From NCBI GenBank assembly GCA_037903475.1, contig JBAJFG010000492.1, positions 2,170,001 to 2,234,000 of the forward strand: 64,000 nucleotides of DNA, written 5' to 3'. The translations under genes were made by a program, and so were the position numbers. Positions 59,358-64,000 of the stretch are shown one piece after another. The DNA is from Ancylostoma caninum. Taxonomy: Eukaryota; Nematoda; Chromadorea; Rhabditida; Ancylostomatidae. Below the pieces are notes generated by a model. It searched no databases. It was not told the DNA's origin and was given only the letters and a program-made list of their open reading frames with translations. Within the stretch, counting starts at the first letter, position 1; each line of letters opens with the position of its first letter.

Positions 59358-60670
59358 TCGCCGAAACAGAATTATAAAAGACGACTCGGGATCGGATTCG
59401 CATTGTTTAGAAATTCTAGCCAAGACCTCTCTTGAGGGGATTATTCAATGTCCTGATCACGGAAATCGCACTAATTTTCCCCCCTAACTCCGTTCTCATA
59501 TGTTTACGGTGGAAATAATGTAGGAGAGTGAAATAAAATGCAATCTTCGGCTTAATTATGTCGCAGACGCGGATTTGTGGACGAGTTGTGCTACATTCAC
59601 TATGCTTAAATAGCTGGGAGTAGTCGTTATTCTGAACATACGACTGCGGTAAGAGGCTTCCGTAGGTTTTGCTCTCTGAGCTCCTAAGATGCCATGATCG
59701 GTAGAAATAACACAGGCTAAAAAGTAAGGATAGGCAGGGAGTAGTTGAATTTGAAGAATGAACACGGAGAAGAAGTCAAAAATATAATGGTATCTCTGAT
59801 TATCTCAAGTGATCATTTAAAGTTTTGGAGACTTAATTCGTACTGAGTGGCACTTTCTCAGGAGTGAAAAAAAAATCAGCGCTTCATCAACATCAAATGA
59901 AAGTCAAGTAGAGTTCTAAAGCTGTTCATCATGCACCTCGGAGCTCTACTGTCCTTTCTCTTCAAATTTTCAATAGGAATGTTCCCATCAATAGTGAATG
60001 CTCTAGCAACGCTTGAAGTACGGCCAATCCTTTTATTTCAAATAGGTACTTGGGGCATTGCAATCATCTTGCCTACATACACCTTTGGTCTCACCTCATA
60101 ACTGCATGAAACGATGTAAAAGTAATCTACCGTCCAGAAAAACCCGTCCAGAAACCTAGGTTTGCAACGCCGCAACCGATCAGTTTAGCTGTGCGGCGGT
60201 TGATCCGATCAGATTTCCAGGCCCATTTCTCGCACCTCACCGACATCCTCAGGTGATAATTATAAGAGGGAGGAAGAGGTGCGACAATCCGAACCGGATC
60301 AACCGCCGCGCACCCCAGCGCCACTGGCTATGGTCTGGCTAACGTAAGTGGTGCTACAGTACGAGGGAATAAGATACTCTTGTTTATCAGTTCATTAAAC
60401 CATAATTAGTGAGGAAATTTTCGAGATTTTTCGGGCAGAAAAGCGGGAAAGTGCCTGATAAGACTGCCGCTTCCTTGCCAGAATTGACATTTTCTCTTTG
60501 TTTCTTATTGTGATCTCACCACATCCTTGCAAAAACGGGGCTAGGGTAGAAAACTTGTGCGATTTTGGTGATCATGGCACAGAATAACCCCCTCAAGAGA
60601 GGGCTTGGTTAGAATTTCCAAAGAATGCGAATCCGATCCTGAGTCACCTTTTACAACTCTGTCTCGCCGA
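59358..60670. mobile_element. 1.3-kb inverted-repeat element
   Basis: About 122 bases at 59358-59480 are repeated in inverted orientation at 60549-60670 (shared core GGATCGGATTCGCATT, then CTCTCTTGAGGGG), at roughly 80% identity. The 1.07-kb spacer has no recognised coding sequence but contains another hairpin at 60191-60313. It could be a foldback transposon or two opposed copies of a short repeat. Confidence 0.72.
60191..60313. repeat. Hairpin repeat within the 1.3-kb element
   Basis: GTGCGGCGGTTGATCCG (60191-60207) pairs with CGGATCAACCGCCGCGCAC (60295-60313), with a further inner pair CGCACCTC / GAGGTGCG. It lies between the arms of the 59358-60670 element. Confidence 0.8.
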
Positions 60671-63600
60671 ACTTAACGAGAGCAAAGACACCAGACCAAA
60701 AAGAAAGGAATGAAAAAAGTGGGGATTGCTTCTGATTGAATTGGGATATGTATTCAGGAAAATTCCCCAAAACATAATACCCAATAAATGGATTGCCAAA
60801 AATCGTGATAAATTGTCGCTTTATGTTTGCGACAGATGTCTGCAGTTTCTTCAATATGTTTTCTTTTTGAAAACATTGGAAGTTCTGTGTGGGATAGTCG
60901 TATCTGTTCTCTTGGTGCATAATTCTCGATTCATTCTTATTCCGCTCTGCATCTTACTCAATGATTCCGCTCTGCATTGAATGTTGTGGAACAATAAAAG
61001 CATAAATGTGCCTTTGCCATTCGAGAGAATGTAGGGCTATTGTGCACTGGCTGCACCAGCTACAAAACCTTTGTTAGGCTGGGCAGCGTGACAGTAGTCA
61101 ACAGGAGTAATGGAATCAGTTCCACAACATTCACGCTCGGTCACATGTCAGTGTTTTCGTGGTAGAGTCACGAAATAAGTTCACAGAGTTCGTCCAGAGG
61201 AAAAAAAATCCGAGAAATTTATCCGGGGTAAAGGAGCAAAAAAAAATTCACAGTGTGCGTTTTTAAGAACGAGCGCGGACGTTGCAGCCTTATCAAGCCG
61301 CAACCATCTTCGATTTTACATGGTACAGTTTCGTTGTTGCTCACGCACTTCGTTGTCCTGAATTTCTCGGACGACCCAGAAGTTGCCGTCGTTCTGATGA
61401 CCCGCACAACCTCTTGGCAATCAAGAGAAGGCGTGACCCATCTTTCCTTCACTTACCAGCTCACCTGCTCACCATTCATCTACAGTACATTGGCCTCGGA
61501 AGGCAGTTTGCTCAATTGCCTTTCGCTGATTCAATCCCGCAGTAAATCTATTGAGTCATCATTCCATGCGCATTCCTTAAGAATGTACAAGCTTCGAAAA
61601 TCTCGCATTATCCATGAATGAAAGCTACTTTATTCCGTGTTAGTGTACCACTGTTGTCATGCCTTATACACTTTTTCGAAATACTTCTTTACATTCGTTC
61701 ATGGATACGTTACATTGTATCAAGTGATGCTACAGAGTTGAAAACACAACGAGAACAGCACTCACCAGTCTGAGGTCACAAAAAACCCTAACTGATCCAG
61801 TTTTCTGCACTGTAGTGGTTCCCGTTCCCAGAATTGTTCCCCCATTTAAGAGAATGTAATTAAAACCTGATGCTGTTCATAGCACTAGACTGTGACCATC
61901 ACACCGAACCAACTGAACATAAGTCAACTTTTTTTGTCAACTGGTAGCAGTGACTTCCGTAGGAGCATGTGACGTGTGCTCGCAGTTTCTCACTAGTGAA
62001 TCGCTGTTGACGTCATTTCTTTCTTCTTTGCAATAGCTCCATTTTGCACGTGTCGTCTCATCTGGAAACAGATGCATAATAAATGCTCATGACAACTGGA
62101 AATTAGATGAACCTCATGATGAGAACATAGTTTTCAAAAAGTGCAAAATGGTTCTGTATATTTTGAACGTTCTGAAGGACGTTCAAATCTTTTTTATGTG
62201 CGTTATTGCAAAAATGGGAAAAGGAGTCATGAGGCTATGGTTCTCTAACATTTAGTTTTTTTTTCTCTATTTTTTCATTTCTCTCTAACACTCAGACATT
62301 TAGCAACCCTTCCCTGTGGGTTCCGTAGTCTTTTCTGTTAATGCACAGTACGTCCTTGGTAGCACATACATCAGAAAGTGAATGCGCAGCACGCGAGGCT
62401 TCGAGCTGATCAGGTGGTCCAGCAACAACATTCTCAAAATTTGTTTTAACCTAATCCTCTGCAACTTCTTTTGGCAGTCTCATGATATCCAAAGCGTACG
62501 CAGGTTCTACAATTCCTCTACTCAACTGTGGAAGTGATCTGGTCTTGGAAAACATATTCTTGCTCTAACTAGGAATGTTATCTGGCATTGTGAACGTTTT
62601 TCCTCGCTGTTTCCTTGCCTCTATTTTCCTCTTTGTTTATCTATCTCCATTTTTCCATCCCGCTTCTTTCTGGCTGCACACCTTGAGTGTGTCCATAAAT
62701 AAAAATGAGTGAATAAAACTTCAATGTATGTACACTATATTTTCTATTATTACCAGTAGCCTTTCCCCATCTTTAAGGAGGTTTCTCAATTGCTCACCAA
62801 CAGAATTCGGGTGACCGAGCCGAGAAACTGGGACATCTCCATTGTGAGCTGTTGGTTCTGCTTGTCTTTTAGATGATACTTGAGAGTATGAGATAAATGA
62901 TACTCAGATGGTGATAAGTTACTTACGGGAATACGCTGGATGTAGTAGAGTATTCTCATGACCTTAGTTCTAGGATTTGTGCGCCATCTTTGCGATATAC
63001 GGAACTTTGGCGCGACTCGCTTTCAGTATAGATCTCAACACCTAAGCAGGTGACAATCGATGCTGGATAAATTACCAAATCTGACTTGTTTATTTTAGGC
63101 AATCACTTTCTAGAAAGATAATCTGTGAAAGTAAAAAAATCAATACGTAGTAGAATTTCCACTACTGATTTCAAGCTAGCGCTACAATTTTTAAAAATCT
63201 TTAGGAGAATAGTGAATAACAAGAATGAGTTTATCGATCCACTGCTTCTGGTTCCCTTGATGTTTTCATCTTCTATGAAATTCAAAACCTGTCCTAACAT
63301 TCGCAATGTTTTTGATCAGTGCTCTGTCATCATTATTATAGGGATAATTTCCGCCGGAAATTGTTCTAGACGCGAGAGGGAGGGATTTTCAAGGGGTGGG
63401 GAAAGTGGAGAAGGTCTACGCTTTAAACGGACAAACAATCAAAGATTGAATGAATCAAATCGTCCACAATTTGTAGCTCTAGACATAGAGGCGTAGGTGG
63501 AGCACGACCGTCAAATGTGTAATGTTCTGAACCCCATAAATGACGAAAAATACAGTCGCACAATTATGAGTCGCGCGCAAGCAACCTTCACGTCCAAATG

Positions 63601-64000
63601 ACATTTAAAAACTTCTCGTGGATCTTCTTTTCTCCTCCGTAAAATGAGAACGACACAACAACGTTGTCCGCGCAAAAGCAACAGCCTTTTTTCTGTTTCC
63701 GTTCAAAATTCAGCCGAATGCAAAGGACAAATTTCGCACGAAAACCCATTTTCTGATAAGGAAAAACGCCTGAAAACAGGATTTTCATTTGTTCTTCAGA
63801 CTCTAAAAAAAGCTTCTCGCCAGCCGTTAAAGTCCGTGACAGGTTGTGTTTCTCGTCATTCGTTTCCGAAAACCTCTCCCAGACAACGATGTCATCGGGG
63901 CGGCATGTGACAGTCGCTGCGAGACTTTGTTGTGGATCTCTTGATGAATCTGTTGTTTTTGTGGACTTGATGAGAGAAACGTCATTCAGACAGGGATTTC
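60671..64000. other. Gene-poor 3' end of the window
   Basis: Frames at 61253-61621 (+, 122 codons), 63125-63496 (+, 123 codons) and 63644-63910 (+, 88 codons) are open, but I found no in-phase splice partners or known motifs. CATAAATAAAAATGAGTGAA near 62694 includes an AATAAA-type signal. No gene is called. Confidence 0.35.

Overview
The window is eukaryotic nuclear DNA with short exons, introns bounded by GT and (T)TTCAG, no bacterial operon signals and many decayed DNA transposons. Start codons that follow directly on a TTTCAG acceptor, as in trans-spliced genes, and a C6-type cysteine-rich secreted protein point to a nematode. The load of mariner and RTE relics would fit a clade V (strongylid or hookworm-like) worm, but that narrower placement is inference.

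Layout. Bases 1-2154 hold the 3' end of a capicua-like transcriptional repressor gene (+), including the C-terminal C1 motif. Bases 2155-10422 are gene-poor, with a 577-bp foldback element, a mariner fragment and two weak gene candidates. A secreted proline/histidine-rich protein with a C6-like cysteine module lies on the minus strand at 10423-12600. A complete but dead mariner follows at 13235-14512, a 5'-truncated RTE retrotransposon at 18239-18968, a possible first coding exon at 20926-21273, an internally deleted mariner at 23085-24002 and a 1.15-kb foldback element at 26107-27257. A C-terminal RING exon sits at 29409-29552.

The main gene is a Neuralized-type E3 ubiquitin ligase (+, 36362-51161). 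I could splice it in phase as 18 exons encoding 721 residues: a basic N-terminus, NHR1, NHR2, a proline/serine-rich linker and a C3HC4 RING. A 7.6-kb intron separates NHR1 from NHR2. The orphan RING exon at 29.4 kb has the same cysteine/histidine spacing and the same phase-0 intron position as the RING exon of this gene, which suggests a tandem paralog or its remnant.

From 51162 to the end are a small two-exon gene candidate (56148-56580), a perfect 50-bp palindrome, a nested run of hairpins, a third full-length mariner (57265-58563) and an inverted-repeat element (59358-60670). Capicua (repressor downstream of receptor tyrosine kinase signalling) and Neuralized (Notch-ligand ubiquitination) are both developmental signalling genes. 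Nothing in the sequence shows that they are co-regulated.
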